A stretch of 64,000 bases of DNA from DATLZU01 sp035573855. Its GTDB lineage: Bacteria; Nitrospirota; Nitrospiria; Nitrospirales; Nitrospiraceae. Shown here piece by piece: positions 45,588 through 55,141 of this stretch. The notes under the pieces are model-generated. The model was not told where the DNA came from. It did no database searches and worked only from the letters and a program-made list of their open reading frames with translations. A program made the position numbers and the translations under genes. The stretch is taken from the NCBI GenBank assembly GCA_035573855.1, contig DATLZU010000043.1:52141-116140 (forward strand), given 5' to 3'. Position 1 is the first letter of the stretch; each line of letters opens with the position of its first letter.

Positions 45588-46823
45588 ATGACGCGGTCAA
45601 ATTGTCGATTTTGCCTTTCGTCTTTGGAGCACACGTTTGTGGATCTCGGCTTGTCCCCGCTGGCGAATTCCTATGTGAAGTCGGACCAAGTCAACCATGC
45701 AGAAATGTTCTATCCACTTCATGTCTACGTCTGTGGCAAATGTCTGCTGGTACAACTGGAAGAGTGGTCCAGCCCGTCCGAGATCTTCACTGACTACGCG
45801 TACTTTTCATCGTTCTCTACGTCATGGCTCGACCATGCTCGCCGTTACGTCGAGATGGTTGTGGACCGGTTTCGCCTCAACAGCCGGCATCTAGTTGTGG
45901 AAGTAGCGAGTAACGACGGCTATTTGCTGCAATACTTTCAGCCCTATAACATCCCGGTCTTAGGCATTGATCCTGCGGTCAATGTGGCAGAGGCGGCCAA
46001 AGCGAAGGGCATTCCCACTCTCGTGGAGTTCTTCGGCGAACAAACCGCGCAGAAGTTAGCGAAAAAGGGTCGGAAGGCCGATTTACTGATCGGAAACAAT
46101 GTGCTGGCTCATGTACCAAAGCTGAACGACTTTGTCAGGGGACTCAAGATCCTGCTCAACGATCGCGGCATTGTCTCAATGGAGTTCCCTCATCTGATGA
46201 GGCTTATGGAGGATAATCAGTTTGATACGATTTACCATGAGCACTTTTCTTATTTCTCTTTTATGGTTGTCGAGCGCCTCTTCAGCACTCACGGACTCAC
46301 GATCTTCGACGTAGAGGAAATTCCCACTCACGGTGGGTCGTTGCGCATTTTCGCTCGTCATGCCGAGGATAGCTCCAACCCCGTAACTGATCGGGTCATG
46401 GAGCTTCGGACTCGCGAGATTCGCAAGGGATACCTCGCCTTAGATCACTACCTCACATTCGCCAACAAAGTGATCGATGTAAAAGCGAAGTTGCTCTCCT
46501 TCTTCGTGGAAGCGCGTCGTGCCGGTAAGACCGTCGTCGGCTATGGAGCACCTGCGAAGGGCAACACCTTGTTGAATTACTGCGGGATTCGTACCGACTT
46601 TTTGTCATACACCGTGGATCGCAGTCCCCACAAGCAAGGACATTTTCTGCCGGGAACTCGGATTCCGATCCGCTCGCCAGACGAGATCACCAAAACGAAG
46701 CCAGATTATCTCCTCATCCTGCCCTGGAACCTCAAAGAGGAGATCATGGGGCAAATGGCGCATATTCGCAACTGGGGTGGCCGTTTCGTAGTTCCCATCC
46801 CCGAAGTTCAGGTGTATTCGTGA
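45588..46823 (+). CDS. Sugar C-methyltransferase, NovU/TylC3 type
   Basis: A 411-residue protein with the three-part fold of deoxysugar C-methyltransferases: an N-terminal zinc domain (CRFCLSSLEHTFVDLGLSPLANSYV; CGKCLLVQLEEW), a central SAM domain (LVVEVASNDGYLLQYF), an EHFSYFS active-site segment and a C-terminal domain (VVGYGAPAKGNTLLNYCGI). It would add a branch methyl to a 4-keto sugar. The start at 45588 is set by AGGGAAGG; the open frame upstream to 45480 overlaps the SDR. Confidence 0.93.
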   Translation: MTRSNCRFCLSSLEHTFVDLGLSPLANSYVKSDQVNHAEMFYPLHVYVCGKCLLVQLEEWSSPSEIFTDYAYFSSFSTSWLDHARRYVEMVVDRFRLNSRHLVVEVASNDGYLLQYFQPYNIPVLGIDPAVNVAEAAKAKGIPTLVEFFGEQTAQKLAKKGRKADLLIGNNVLAHVPKLNDFVRGLKILLNDRGIVSMEFPHLMRLMEDNQFDTIYHEHFSYFSFMVVERLFSTHGLTIFDVEEIPTHGGSLRIFARHAEDSSNPVTDRVMELRTREIRKGYLALDHYLTFANKVIDVKAKLLSFFVEARRAGKTVVGYGAPAKGNTLLNYCGIRTDFLSYTVDRSPHKQGHFLPGTRIPIRSPDEITKTKPDYLLILPWNLKEEIMGQMAHIRNWGGRFVVPIPEVQVYS

Positions 46824-47365
46824 TCTTTACAGAAACCGCTCTTAAAGGCGCGTTCATTATCGATCCGGAGATCAAGGAGGACGAGCGCGGGTTCTTCGCG
46901 CGAACCTGGTGCCAGAAAGAGTTCGAGCTCCGTGGGCTCACCACACGGCTGGTTCAATGCAATGTGTCGTTCAACACGACCAAGGGAACCTTGCGAGGGA
47001 TGCACTATCAAGTGGCCCCGCATGAGGAAGCCAAGCTGGTGCGGTGCACGATGGGTTCTATTTATGACGTGATTGTCGATCTGCGCCCTGAATCGGCCAC
47101 GTACATGCAGTATATAGCAGTGATTCTCTCCGCGACGAACCGTCGTGCCCTGTACATTCCCGAACGATTCGCGCACGGATTTCAGACACTGGAAGACAAT
47201 ACGGAAGTCTTCTACCAGATGTCGGAGTTTTACGCTCCAGAATGCGCGAGAGGTTTCCGCTGGGACGATCCTGCATTTAGCATTCAATGGCCAGAAAACG
47301 TCAGGGTGATTTCACAAAAGGATCGGGCCTACCCGAACTTTATGAGAGACCCCATTCGCGCCTGA
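46820..47365 (+). CDS. rfbC: dTDP-4-dehydrorhamnose 3,5-epimerase family
   Basis: A 181-residue RmlC-type cupin. DERGFFARTW, NTTKGTLRGMHYQ (catalytic His) and YIPERFAHGFQTLEDNTEVFYQMSEFY are the active-site motifs. In this context the substrate is more likely a CDP-4-keto-6-deoxy sugar, preparing the methylated keto sugar for reduction or amination. GTG start, overlapping the methyltransferase stop (GTGA), shows coupling. Confidence 0.9.
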   Translation: MIFTETALKGAFIIDPEIKEDERGFFARTWCQKEFELRGLTTRLVQCNVSFNTTKGTLRGMHYQVAPHEEAKLVRCTMGSIYDVIVDLRPESATYMQYIAVILSATNRRALYIPERFAHGFQTLEDNTEVFYQMSEFYAPECARGFRWDDPAFSIQWPENVRVISQKDRAYPNFMRDPIRA

Positions 47366-48669
47366 TGGATTTTGTCGATCTCAAAAAAGTGCTTGACCAT
47401 CCAGACCTTGGGCAGGCCATGCACCGATTGGTCGGCGAGTTGTTTCCTATTTGTCGAAGTATCACCGGGAACGGGCTTCGGGGAACTCTTCGCCTGATCA
47501 AGAATCGTATTCCCATGGAAATCCATGAAGTGCCGAGCGGAACACCGGTATTCGATTGGACCGTGCCACTCGAGTGGAATATTAGGGATGCATACATTGC
47601 AGATGAGCACGGGCGCCGCGTTGTGGATTTCAACCAATGCAACCTGCACGTGGTCGGTTACAGCCGACCTGTCAAAAAGAAAATGCGCCTCGCTGAACTT
47701 CGAGAACACCTCTTTACGATTCCTGAACACCCCGATTGGATTCCCTATCGAACATCCTATTACAATGGAAATTGGGGCTTCTGCCTGAGTCATCGTCAAT
47801 ATTTGGATTTGCCGGATGCCGAATATGACGTGTGTATCGACTCCACACTGGAACCAGGACACCTCACCTACGGCGAATGCTTCCTGCCCGGAGAAAGATC
47901 GGACGAAGTGCTGATTTCATGCCACGTCTGTCATCCCTCGTTGGGAAACGACAATTTGTCTGGCATTGCGGTCACCACATTTTTGGCCCAGGCACTGGCG
48001 CTAGTTTCGCGGCAATACTCCTATCGTTTCCTGTTCATTCCCGGCACGATCGGGTCCATCACGTGGTTGTCGCGGAATCAGGAGAATGTTCACCGAATCA
48101 AGCACGGGTTGGTTTTAACCGGAGTAGGGGATGCGGGCTCCATCACCTACAAACGAAGCCGTCAAGGGAACGCCGAAATCGACCGTGCGACGTCTCATGT
48201 GCTCCGCCACTCGGGAAGACCCCATCAGATCATCGACTTTTTCCCCTATGGATATGATGAGCGGCAATACTGCTCACCTGGATTCAATCTGCCGGTCGGT
48301 TGCCTCATGAGAACACCGCACGGGCAGTATCCCGAGTATCATACGTCAGCCGACAATCTGGACTTCGTGCATCCAGAGGCCTTGGAAGAGACGTTGCACA
48401 CGTGCCTGAAGATTCTATGCGTATTGGAAAATAATCGGACTTGCCAGAGCACCAACCCGTACTGTGAGCCGCAACTTGGCAAGCGAGGCCTTTACCGAAC
48501 CGTCGGCGGTCAGAAGGAAGGCGCTTTCCATGAGATGGCGTTGCTGTGGGTCTTGAACTTATCTGACGGACGGCACTCGTTGCTCGACATCGCGGAGCGA
48601 GCCGGAACCCCGTTTGAGGCGATTCATGCGGCGTCGCAGGCTCTCACGCATCACGGATTGCTACGATGA
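47365..48669 (+). CDS. DUF4910 aminopeptidase-like protein
   Basis: A 434-residue protein of the DUF2172/DUF4910 family found in many polysaccharide loci. The early DUF2172 part includes GNWGFCLSH; the peptidase-like centre has SCHVCHPSLGNDNLSGIAV, reminiscent of the M28 zinc peptidase HxD/DN site; later HTSADNLDFV and the C-terminal winged-helix-like part (HSLLDIAERAGTPFEAI) follow. The reaction is unknown. The ATG at 47365 overlaps the rfbC stop (TGATG). Confidence 0.85.
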   Translation: MDFVDLKKVLDHPDLGQAMHRLVGELFPICRSITGNGLRGTLRLIKNRIPMEIHEVPSGTPVFDWTVPLEWNIRDAYIADEHGRRVVDFNQCNLHVVGYSRPVKKKMRLAELREHLFTIPEHPDWIPYRTSYYNGNWGFCLSHRQYLDLPDAEYDVCIDSTLEPGHLTYGECFLPGERSDEVLISCHVCHPSLGNDNLSGIAVTTFLAQALALVSRQYSYRFLFIPGTIGSITWLSRNQENVHRIKHGLVLTGVGDAGSITYKRSRQGNAEIDRATSHVLRHSGRPHQIIDFFPYGYDERQYCSPGFNLPVGCLMRTPHGQYPEYHTSADNLDFVHPEALEETLHTCLKILCVLENNRTCQSTNPYCEPQLGKRGLYRTVGGQKEGAFHEMALLWVLNLSDGRHSLLDIAERAGTPFEAIHAASQALTHHGLLR

Positions 48670-48713
48670 CACAGGAGGCCGGGTAACCACACTTTTGCCC
48701 GAGGAGCGCGGTC

Positions 48714-49637
48714 ATGAATAACACGGTCTATTTTGATGCTCCGGTGAACGACGACGACCGGAGACTGATGCTGTTCGATGGTCAATTGTTTGTGTATTCG
48801 CCGAGAAAGAGCACCCTGGCCTTCATTGAGTTTGCGCGAAATCTCATTGCCGAGGCCTTTGCTCCTCATGATCCGGAATATGCGCAATATCGCATGCCGG
48901 TGGAGCAATATGCGGAGATACTCGGAAAGTTGAAGCCCCACTTCATCCATCATCCGGAATCGAAGCAGCATTTAAAGGCTATTCTTGCCGACCTGGGCTG
49001 CGATCTGGGAAAAACCTACTTTGATGTGCCAAAAATGAGAAGTTCGACAAGCGACAACTATCTCACGACGGGCATCGCGTACGCCTGGCATCCGCACCGC
49101 GACACGTGGTACTCGGCTCCAATGTGTCAGATCAATTGGTGGATTCCGATCTATGACATTCGTTCCGACAATGCCATGGCGTTTCATCCTCGATATTGGA
49201 ATCGGCCCGTTCAAAATAGTTCGAGCGGCTACAACTATTATCTCTGGAATCAGCAACATCGCGGCAGCCATGTGGCTCAATATCTCAAGGAAGATCCGCG
49301 GCCGCTTCCACGGGCCACTGAACCGATGGAGCTAGATCCCCAGCTCCGCTTGATCGTTCCGGCCGGCGGGATCATCCTGTTTTCTGCCGCCCAGATGCAT
49401 TCCAGTGTACCCAACACGTCGGGCAAGACGCGGTTCAGCATCGACTTTCGGGTGGTCCATTTGGACGACGTGGCGTCGAAGCGGGGAGCGCCGCATACCG
49501 ATGAACAATGCACGGGTACCACGATGAGAGACTATTTACGGGCAACCGATCTCTCTCACGTTCCGGATAACTTGATTGCGCTCTACGATGACGGCACCGC
49601 TGTGCAAGGGGAGGTTGTGTATCAGCCCAAGGATTGA
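48714..49637 (+). CDS. Fe(II)/2-oxoglutarate-type oxygenase
   Basis: A 307-residue protein with the phytanoyl-CoA-dioxygenase-like facial triad: HxD in WHPHRDTWYSAP and the distal His in AQMHSSVPNTSGKTRFSIDFR, with the Arg for 2-oxoglutarate. WWIPIYDI supports the fold. It would hydroxylate or oxidise an intermediate of the sugar pathway. No signal peptide. Substrate unknown; close to the DUF4910 gene in the same run. Confidence 0.8.
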   Translation: MNNTVYFDAPVNDDDRRLMLFDGQLFVYSPRKSTLAFIEFARNLIAEAFAPHDPEYAQYRMPVEQYAEILGKLKPHFIHHPESKQHLKAILADLGCDLGKTYFDVPKMRSSTSDNYLTTGIAYAWHPHRDTWYSAPMCQINWWIPIYDIRSDNAMAFHPRYWNRPVQNSSSGYNYYLWNQQHRGSHVAQYLKEDPRPLPRATEPMELDPQLRLIVPAGGIILFSAAQMHSSVPNTSGKTRFSIDFRVVHLDDVASKRGAPHTDEQCTGTTMRDYLRATDLSHVPDNLIALYDDGTAVQGEVVYQPKD

Positions 49638-49648
49638 TCGACAACCGC

Positions 49649-50497
49649 ATGCCAAATGCTCCATCCATACATCCCGGCGGCACAGAACAGAAAGCTGACG
49701 ACGTGATCGGATTGGTGCCTGCAGCAGGGAAGGCAAAACGGATTGCGCCGTTGCCTTGCAGCAAAGAGCTTTATCCGATCGGCTTCGATCGGAGAGGCCT
49801 GGACGGAGAACCTCGTCCCAAAGTCGTCAGCGAATATCTGTTCGACAAGTTCAGGAGTGCGCAAATCAAGAAGGCGATTCTTGTCATCCGCGACGGGAAA
49901 TGGGACATTCCGGCTTACTTCGGGGACGGCACGATCGTCGGCGTCGACTTGGCCTACGTGGTGATTGCAGAGTCCTGCGGACCTCCCGACTCGATCGATC
50001 GCGCGCATCCGTTCGTTGCGCAAAAGCGGATCGCCTTCGGGTTTCCTGACATTCTGTTTGGCCCCGATGACGTATTCGCTCGATTGTTGCAGCACCAAGC
50101 AAGCCGCGGATGCGACGTGGTCCTGGGCTTGTACCCAGCTCACGATACCCGCCTGATGGATATGATTGACGTCGACAAGCATGGCAGAGTTCGCGCCATC
50201 CTTCTCAAGCCGAGGGAAACCGATCTCAAGTATGCCTGGATTTGCGCCGTCTGGACTCCGATATTCACGGACTTTCTGCATAGCTTCCTGGCGTCCAAGG
50301 AAGCGAGGAGGAGCCTTGGGACGCTTGCGAGCAAGAACATCGATCCTCAGGGAGACTTGCCTGTAGGGGCAGTGCTGCAGGCGGCCGTCAGGCATGGATT
50401 ACATGTCGCCGGAGTAGTTTTTGATCATGAGGCCTATGTCGATATAGGTACCCCCAAAGACTTAGCGAGAGCAGTGCTGAAATGGCGACAGCCGTGA
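49649..50497 (+). CDS. Sugar-nucleotidyltransferase-like protein
   Basis: A 282-residue protein with the NTP-transferase fold: IGLVPAAGKAKRIAPLPCSKELYP (the GxG-x-R...K motif, altered to PAAGKAKR), then ILVIRDGKWDIPAYFGDG and VVFDHEAYVDIGTPKDLARAV. The altered loop suggests a specialised or divergent enzyme. A second nucleotidyltransferase in addition to RfbF hints at another activated building block. A TTG at 49634 (overlapping the previous stop) is the alternative start. Confidence 0.75.
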   Translation: MPNAPSIHPGGTEQKADDVIGLVPAAGKAKRIAPLPCSKELYPIGFDRRGLDGEPRPKVVSEYLFDKFRSAQIKKAILVIRDGKWDIPAYFGDGTIVGVDLAYVVIAESCGPPDSIDRAHPFVAQKRIAFGFPDILFGPDDVFARLLQHQASRGCDVVLGLYPAHDTRLMDMIDVDKHGRVRAILLKPRETDLKYAWICAVWTPIFTDFLHSFLASKEARRSLGTLASKNIDPQGDLPVGAVLQAAVRHGLHVAGVVFDHEAYVDIGTPKDLARAVLKWRQP

Positions 50498-50587
50498 CCT
50501 CCACTCCCAGTGCCTTCCAAGCGTCCACGGCAGGCAATGACTGCTCTCAGAGTGGGCAGGACTGTCCGTGGCCATAAGGAGGACACA

Positions 50588-51526
50588 GTGATTCAGCTTC
50601 AGCGGCCCAAGTTCGTGTTCATGGGTGGGAAACTGATTTCATGGGACGAAGCTGTGCTACACGTCGGATGTGAGGCTGTTACCAGGGGGCTCAATGTATT
50701 CGAAGGAATAAAAGGATATTGGCAGCCTGATGGCCGATTCGCAATCGTCATGCTGCAACGTCACTATGATCGCTTGCTGCGATCGGCGCGTCTGTTGCAC
50801 ATCCCATGCCACTGGAATTTTGAGTCCTACCTAAATGCGATCGACAAGCTTATGAGCTCGCTCGCAGAACCGGATCAAGACATGTGGGCGAGAACCACAC
50901 TCTATGTGACGGAAGGCCACTGGGGGGAGGGAACGGTTTCCGACCTCGTTGTGACGGCGTATCACCAAGCGAAACAGGTCCCGCAACCAGTACATCTAGG
51001 TGTGAGCACGTGGCGAAGGAGTACTGATGATTCGCTTCCTGCTCGGATCAAGACCAGCACCAATTATCAAGTAGGACGGTTAGCAAGAATTGAAGGACGC
51101 GCTTTGGGTTGTCAAGAAATGGTTCTCCTTAATCAATGGGGGAGAGTCGCCGAGGCGACAGGAGCGTGTATATTGATAGTTCGTGACGGTGTTGTTTACA
51201 CACCTCCGCCGACGGAGGGGGCACTGGAGAGCATTACAGTCGACATCGTCGAGGCATTGGCAGAATCAATGGGAATCCCCTTTGTTCGCCGGCCCATCGA
51301 CCGAACCGAACTCATTGTTGCGGACGAGATTGCCCTCGCAGGAACTCTCGCAGAATTGACTATTGTGAAAACGTTTCAAGGTCGTCCCTTGTCACCGGAT
51401 TCGCCAATCTTTAGCGCCCTTCAAACGCGGTATTTCCAAGCGGTCCGCGGAATTGCTCCTCACCCATTCGTTGAATTGTCGGTTCTCCCTTCGCGTGCCG
51501 CTGCGATTCAGGCCGTGAAGGTTTGA
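50588..51526 (+). CDS. Class IV aminotransferase, BCAT-like
   Basis: A 312-residue PLP enzyme of the branched-chain-aminotransferase/D-amino-acid-transaminase fold: GCEAVTRGLNVFEGIKGYW, KTSTNYQVGRLARIEG (the PLP Lys is in this region), VAEATGACILIV and ELIVADEIALAGTLAEL. GTG start behind AAGGAGG. In a housekeeping place this would be ilvE; here it sits in a sugar cassette, so it may aminate a keto acid used for decoration. Substrate not certain. Confidence 0.82.
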   Translation: MIQLQRPKFVFMGGKLISWDEAVLHVGCEAVTRGLNVFEGIKGYWQPDGRFAIVMLQRHYDRLLRSARLLHIPCHWNFESYLNAIDKLMSSLAEPDQDMWARTTLYVTEGHWGEGTVSDLVVTAYHQAKQVPQPVHLGVSTWRRSTDDSLPARIKTSTNYQVGRLARIEGRALGCQEMVLLNQWGRVAEATGACILIVRDGVVYTPPPTEGALESITVDIVEALAESMGIPFVRRPIDRTELIVADEIALAGTLAELTIVKTFQGRPLSPDSPIFSALQTRYFQAVRGIAPHPFVELSVLPSRAAAIQAVKV

Positions 51527-51575
51527 CTATTCATCTGAATGCGGGCCCTCTTCGGCTTATAGTGCTCTACCGGTG

Positions 51576-52268
51576 ATGCATTTCGATTTCTGGTTGACAC
51601 GACGGCAAGCCTTAAAATTCACGATCTGGTCATTTTGGGGCGTGTTAGTGCTTAAATCTTTTTTAGTGAAAGCAGAGAAGAAGCTTTCCTTAGAGCCTTC
51701 AAAGAAGCCGGAAATATGGGGACCGACAACTCAGGGCAACCTAACTGCGGTAAATTCCGTACTGACAGATATGGAAGTTTCTACACTTAGAGTTTTAGCA
51801 GATGGGATTATCCCTTCAAATAAGGAAGGTCCCGGAGCCACTCAGGCTGCGGTGGCTGATCGAATCGCCGAGTCACTGGCTCATAACCCTGCGTTACGGG
51901 TTGCATACCAAACTGGACTTTCAGAAATCGATCAACTTGCCCGCTCGCGCTATGGTTTTGGTGTCACCAGCTTGCGGATTGATCAACGACATCAATTGCT
52001 GTCATTTCTGGATGAGCTTCATCGGACGATGTTTCTGGAAACGGGCTCACTCGTCAGTCGAATCCGCGGAAAAGCCTACTATTGGTATTACGTCAAATGG
52101 GGAGGGCTTGGCTCGACGCTCGAATTTTGGAGGCAGCTGCAATCTGACGTACTAGCGCACTTCTATAGCAGTCCTGTCGCCTGGGCGTGGCTCGGATATG
52201 ATGGGCCCCCTTTTCCGTTGGGGTACCTGAAGCCTCCTAGCTGCAACTTGTCAGAGAATCCGGCTTGA
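51576..52268 (+). CDS. Gluconate-2-dehydrogenase subunit 3 family protein
   Basis: A 230-residue small subunit with a Tat-like N-terminus (TRRQALKF followed by a hydrophobic stretch), so it is probably exported with its flavoprotein partner. LRVLADGIIPSNKEGPGATQAAV is the family pattern and YYWYYVKWGGLG follows. It overlaps the next gene, a GMC oxidoreductase (TTGATG), the usual pairing. GTG 51573 is the alternative start. Confidence 0.88.
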   Translation: MHFDFWLTRRQALKFTIWSFWGVLVLKSFLVKAEKKLSLEPSKKPEIWGPTTQGNLTAVNSVLTDMEVSTLRVLADGIIPSNKEGPGATQAAVADRIAESLAHNPALRVAYQTGLSEIDQLARSRYGFGVTSLRIDQRHQLLSFLDELHRTMFLETGSLVSRIRGKAYYWYYVKWGGLGSTLEFWRQLQSDVLAHFYSSPVAWAWLGYDGPPFPLGYLKPPSCNLSENPA

Positions 52269-53890
52269 TGGATGTTATGGTTCACGTCCACCTTCACGGT
52301 GATCCACTGGACGTTGTCGTCATCGGCTGCGGAGCCGGCGGATCGGTCGTAGCCAAGGAATTGGGCGAAGCTGGACTGTCCGTCATCGTGCTCGACGCTG
52401 GCCGGCGCTTCAATCCTGAACGGGACTATCGTTCGGATCGACCGGATTTCCCAGTTGGAGCGTGGCAGGTATTTGAGCCGGAAGATCCCCGCCGAGATCT
52501 GTATACCGCCGGACCGCAGGGATTTCGTTATATCCGCGTGAAGGGTATCGGCGGTACCACGGTGGTCAGTTGGGGGGTCTCACCGAGATTGCACGAATCC
52601 GACTTTCGCGTGCGAAGCGCGGACGGTGTGGCGGACGATTGGCCGATCACTTATGGGGAACTGGAACCGTTTTACACTCAGGTCGAATACGAACTGGGGA
52701 TATCCGGTTCAGATGGCGACGAGCGAAATCCTTTTGATGCTCCAAGAAGTAAACCGTTTCCCACACCCCCTCATCCTATGACCAGAGCCGGAGAAATCAT
52801 CGCCCGAGGAGCAAGAAAGCTTGGACTACACCCGTTCGTTCCAGCTCTAGCGATTCCTACGAAGAGCTGGGGTGGCCGACCTGCCTGTGTGGAAGCAGGC
52901 GTGTGCGGCTATGGATGTCGAATCTCCGCTAAGTCCAGTGCGGACGTCACGTATGTCCGCAAGGCTGAGGCCACGGGCAAAGTCACAATTCTGGAATCCT
53001 GCGTTGCGCGTGAAATCACGATCGACTCTTCAAACCGAGTGCGCAGCGTGGTGTTTTTTGACGGAGAGGGGCGTGAACACGAGGTCAGAGCTAGAGCTGT
53101 TGTGCTTGCAGCAAACGCCATCGAGACGCCGCGTCTCCTGCTGTTGAGCATTTCGCGTCTCTACCCGAAGGGGCTCGCTAATTCCAGCGGACTGGTCGGC
53201 AAGTACTTGACGGAGCACCTGGATGCGGGAGCACGGGCCAGATTTGCGTTGCCTCTGAAAAATTGGCAGGGCGTTCCCGTTTCAGCCATGATCCAGGACC
53301 ACTACGAAACAAGAAAGGCGAATCCCTTCGCTCGGGGTTGGCTGCTTGAAGTAGCGACTGCGAACACATGGCCGATTGCCGTCGCGAAACGCGTCGGGGG
53401 TTGGGGAATAGCACACAAAGTGCGCGTCAAAGAATTGTTCGGGCATGTCGTAGAGGTGTACGCACAGGGAGAGCAATTGCCTGATATTCGAAACCAAGTT
53501 AGCCTTGACAGGACTACCAAAGATCATTTTGGCTTGCCGGTTCCACACATCGTCAGCGAACCCCGAGGAAACGATCTGAAAATGTTACCGGCCATGATGG
53601 ACAGTATTCGCGAACTGTTGGAGGCTTCGGGTGCAGCCGAAATCCTGGACTCATGGTCTCACCAGCCAGGTGCGTCCATCCATTACATGGGGACCTGTCG
53701 GATGGGAAATGATCCGCGTTATTCCGTAACAGATCGATGGGGGCGAACGCACGATGTGCCGAATCTGTTTATTGCGGATAGCAGTGTGTTCGTGACGGGA
53801 GGGGCTGCGCATCCGACCTTAACCTTGATGGCGTTGGCAGCACGAACTGCGGCCTTCATGATCGAATGTTTCCGTCGGAGAGAGCTGTGA
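52268..53890 (+). CDS. GMC-family FAD oxidoreductase
   Basis: A 540-residue flavoprotein. The FAD-binding motif is GCGAGGSVVAKELGEAG near residues 21-37 with VIVLDAG; KGIGGTTVVSWGV and ANAIETPRLLLLS follow; the C-terminus has IHYMGTCRMG and FIADSSVFVTGGAAHPTLTLMALAART. With the preceding subunit 3 it forms a membrane-linked sugar or sugar-acid dehydrogenase. It might oxidise a sugar or alcohol in the EPS pathway. Overlap with the previous gene supports co-translation. Confidence 0.9.
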   Translation: MDVMVHVHLHGDPLDVVVIGCGAGGSVVAKELGEAGLSVIVLDAGRRFNPERDYRSDRPDFPVGAWQVFEPEDPRRDLYTAGPQGFRYIRVKGIGGTTVVSWGVSPRLHESDFRVRSADGVADDWPITYGELEPFYTQVEYELGISGSDGDERNPFDAPRSKPFPTPPHPMTRAGEIIARGARKLGLHPFVPALAIPTKSWGGRPACVEAGVCGYGCRISAKSSADVTYVRKAEATGKVTILESCVAREITIDSSNRVRSVVFFDGEGREHEVRARAVVLAANAIETPRLLLLSISRLYPKGLANSSGLVGKYLTEHLDAGARARFALPLKNWQGVPVSAMIQDHYETRKANPFARGWLLEVATANTWPIAVAKRVGGWGIAHKVRVKELFGHVVEVYAQGEQLPDIRNQVSLDRTTKDHFGLPVPHIVSEPRGNDLKMLPAMMDSIRELLEASGAAEILDSWSHQPGASIHYMGTCRMGNDPRYSVTDRWGRTHDVPNLFIADSSVFVTGGAAHPTLTLMALAARTAAFMIECFRRREL

Positions 53891-55051
53891 GAGGCGAGCA
53901 ATCCGGACAATTAACGCTTTCTCCCGCGCTGTCGCTCTACCTGGACGTAATCCGGATCGGCCTCGCTCTCGGTGTGTTCGTGACCCATGCCGTGAAAATC
54001 CCCTTTGGGGGCCCGTTACCCCTGGAGGGATATATGGGCCAGGAATTCGTCGTTGGCTTTTTCGTCCTTTCTGGACTCTTGCTCCCTCTCGGCTGGTCAG
54101 CATGTCACGATGAAGAACTGGGCGTGCCGGAGATTTGCGAGGCTCATGAGCCTGGTGATTCCGGGAACATTTGTGGCTATCGCACTGCCGTATCTGCTGG
54201 CGGCATTAGGCCGAACGTTCCATCCTCCGGTGCCACCTCAAGCCTCCGATCTCGTTTGTAGTGCTGCGACCCTCACTTTCGCGAACAGGGTTTGGTTTTT
54301 ACACTGTGAACCAGCCGCCAATCCACCCCTGTGGTTCATGGGATACATAGCCTGGTTCACCGCGTTTGTCGCTGCATGGCACTACCTGGACAGAAAGACC
54401 TCGATTGCGGTGCTGGTTCTGATAGCGGGACTTGCAGGGCCCTAGATTCTGCTGGCTCTCCCTCTGTTTGTGCTCGGAACAGCGCTGGGGGCGGTCCTCC
54501 GATGGTCCGTTCCTCGATGGACGGGTTGGTTGCTCTACGGGTTGAGCGTGGTCTTGGGAGGTGCCTGGTTGCTGTCGAGTTTTCCTCCCCTCTCTCTTGG
54601 AAATGCGCTCAACTGGAGGCTCACAGCCCTTGTGGGAGAAACGCATGCACGCAATCTTGGCTATATGCAGTATCTCCTCACGGATCTTGTGTTTGGTGGC
54701 GTCTTCGCGCTTCACCTCGCGGCGTGCGGGTGGCTGCTCAATGGGAAGGTCGTCAAACGCCCAGTTTATTGCGTCGCGAAGTGGTTGGCGGACCGGACCG
54801 GTAGTCTATATGTGCTACATGCACCGCTCCTTCTTGGAGTCCACACTCTCGTTACCGAAAAGCCGGGTTCGGGATGGATCATTGTTGGGCTAGTCGATGC
54901 GTCGATCCTCATAGGCTGCCTTATGCTTGGCGGATGGATGCAGAAGCTTGAGAGTGGACTCAGGTATGCTCTGATCCGTGCATGCGGTGGCACCGAAGCG
55001 TGTGCGCTTAACTCCGCTGGTGTTTTGAGGGACGTTGGGGGCAGGACTTAA
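53887..55051 (+). pseudogene. Acyltransferase family 3 (OafA-like), broken
   Basis: A GTG at 53887 behind GGAGAG opens LSPALSLYLDVIRIGLALGVFVTHA and FVVGFFVLSGLLLPLGWSA, the start of a membrane O-acyltransferase. The reading then moves to another frame near 54100 (RRFARLMSLVIPGTFVAIALPYLL) and is stopped by TAG at 54443-54445; the rest (ILLALPLFVLGTALGAVLRW..., YVLHAPLLLGVHTL) remains open in that frame to 55051. One frameshift and one nonsense codon. An intact copy would acylate the polysaccharide. Confidence 0.75.
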
Positions 55052-55141
55052 AGGCATCTGTGATGCTTTCACCTCTTGGCGAGGCGTGGCCGGAATCGTG
55101 TAGATGCAGGCCAACCGACCCTGCTTATGGAGAAGAGGGAC

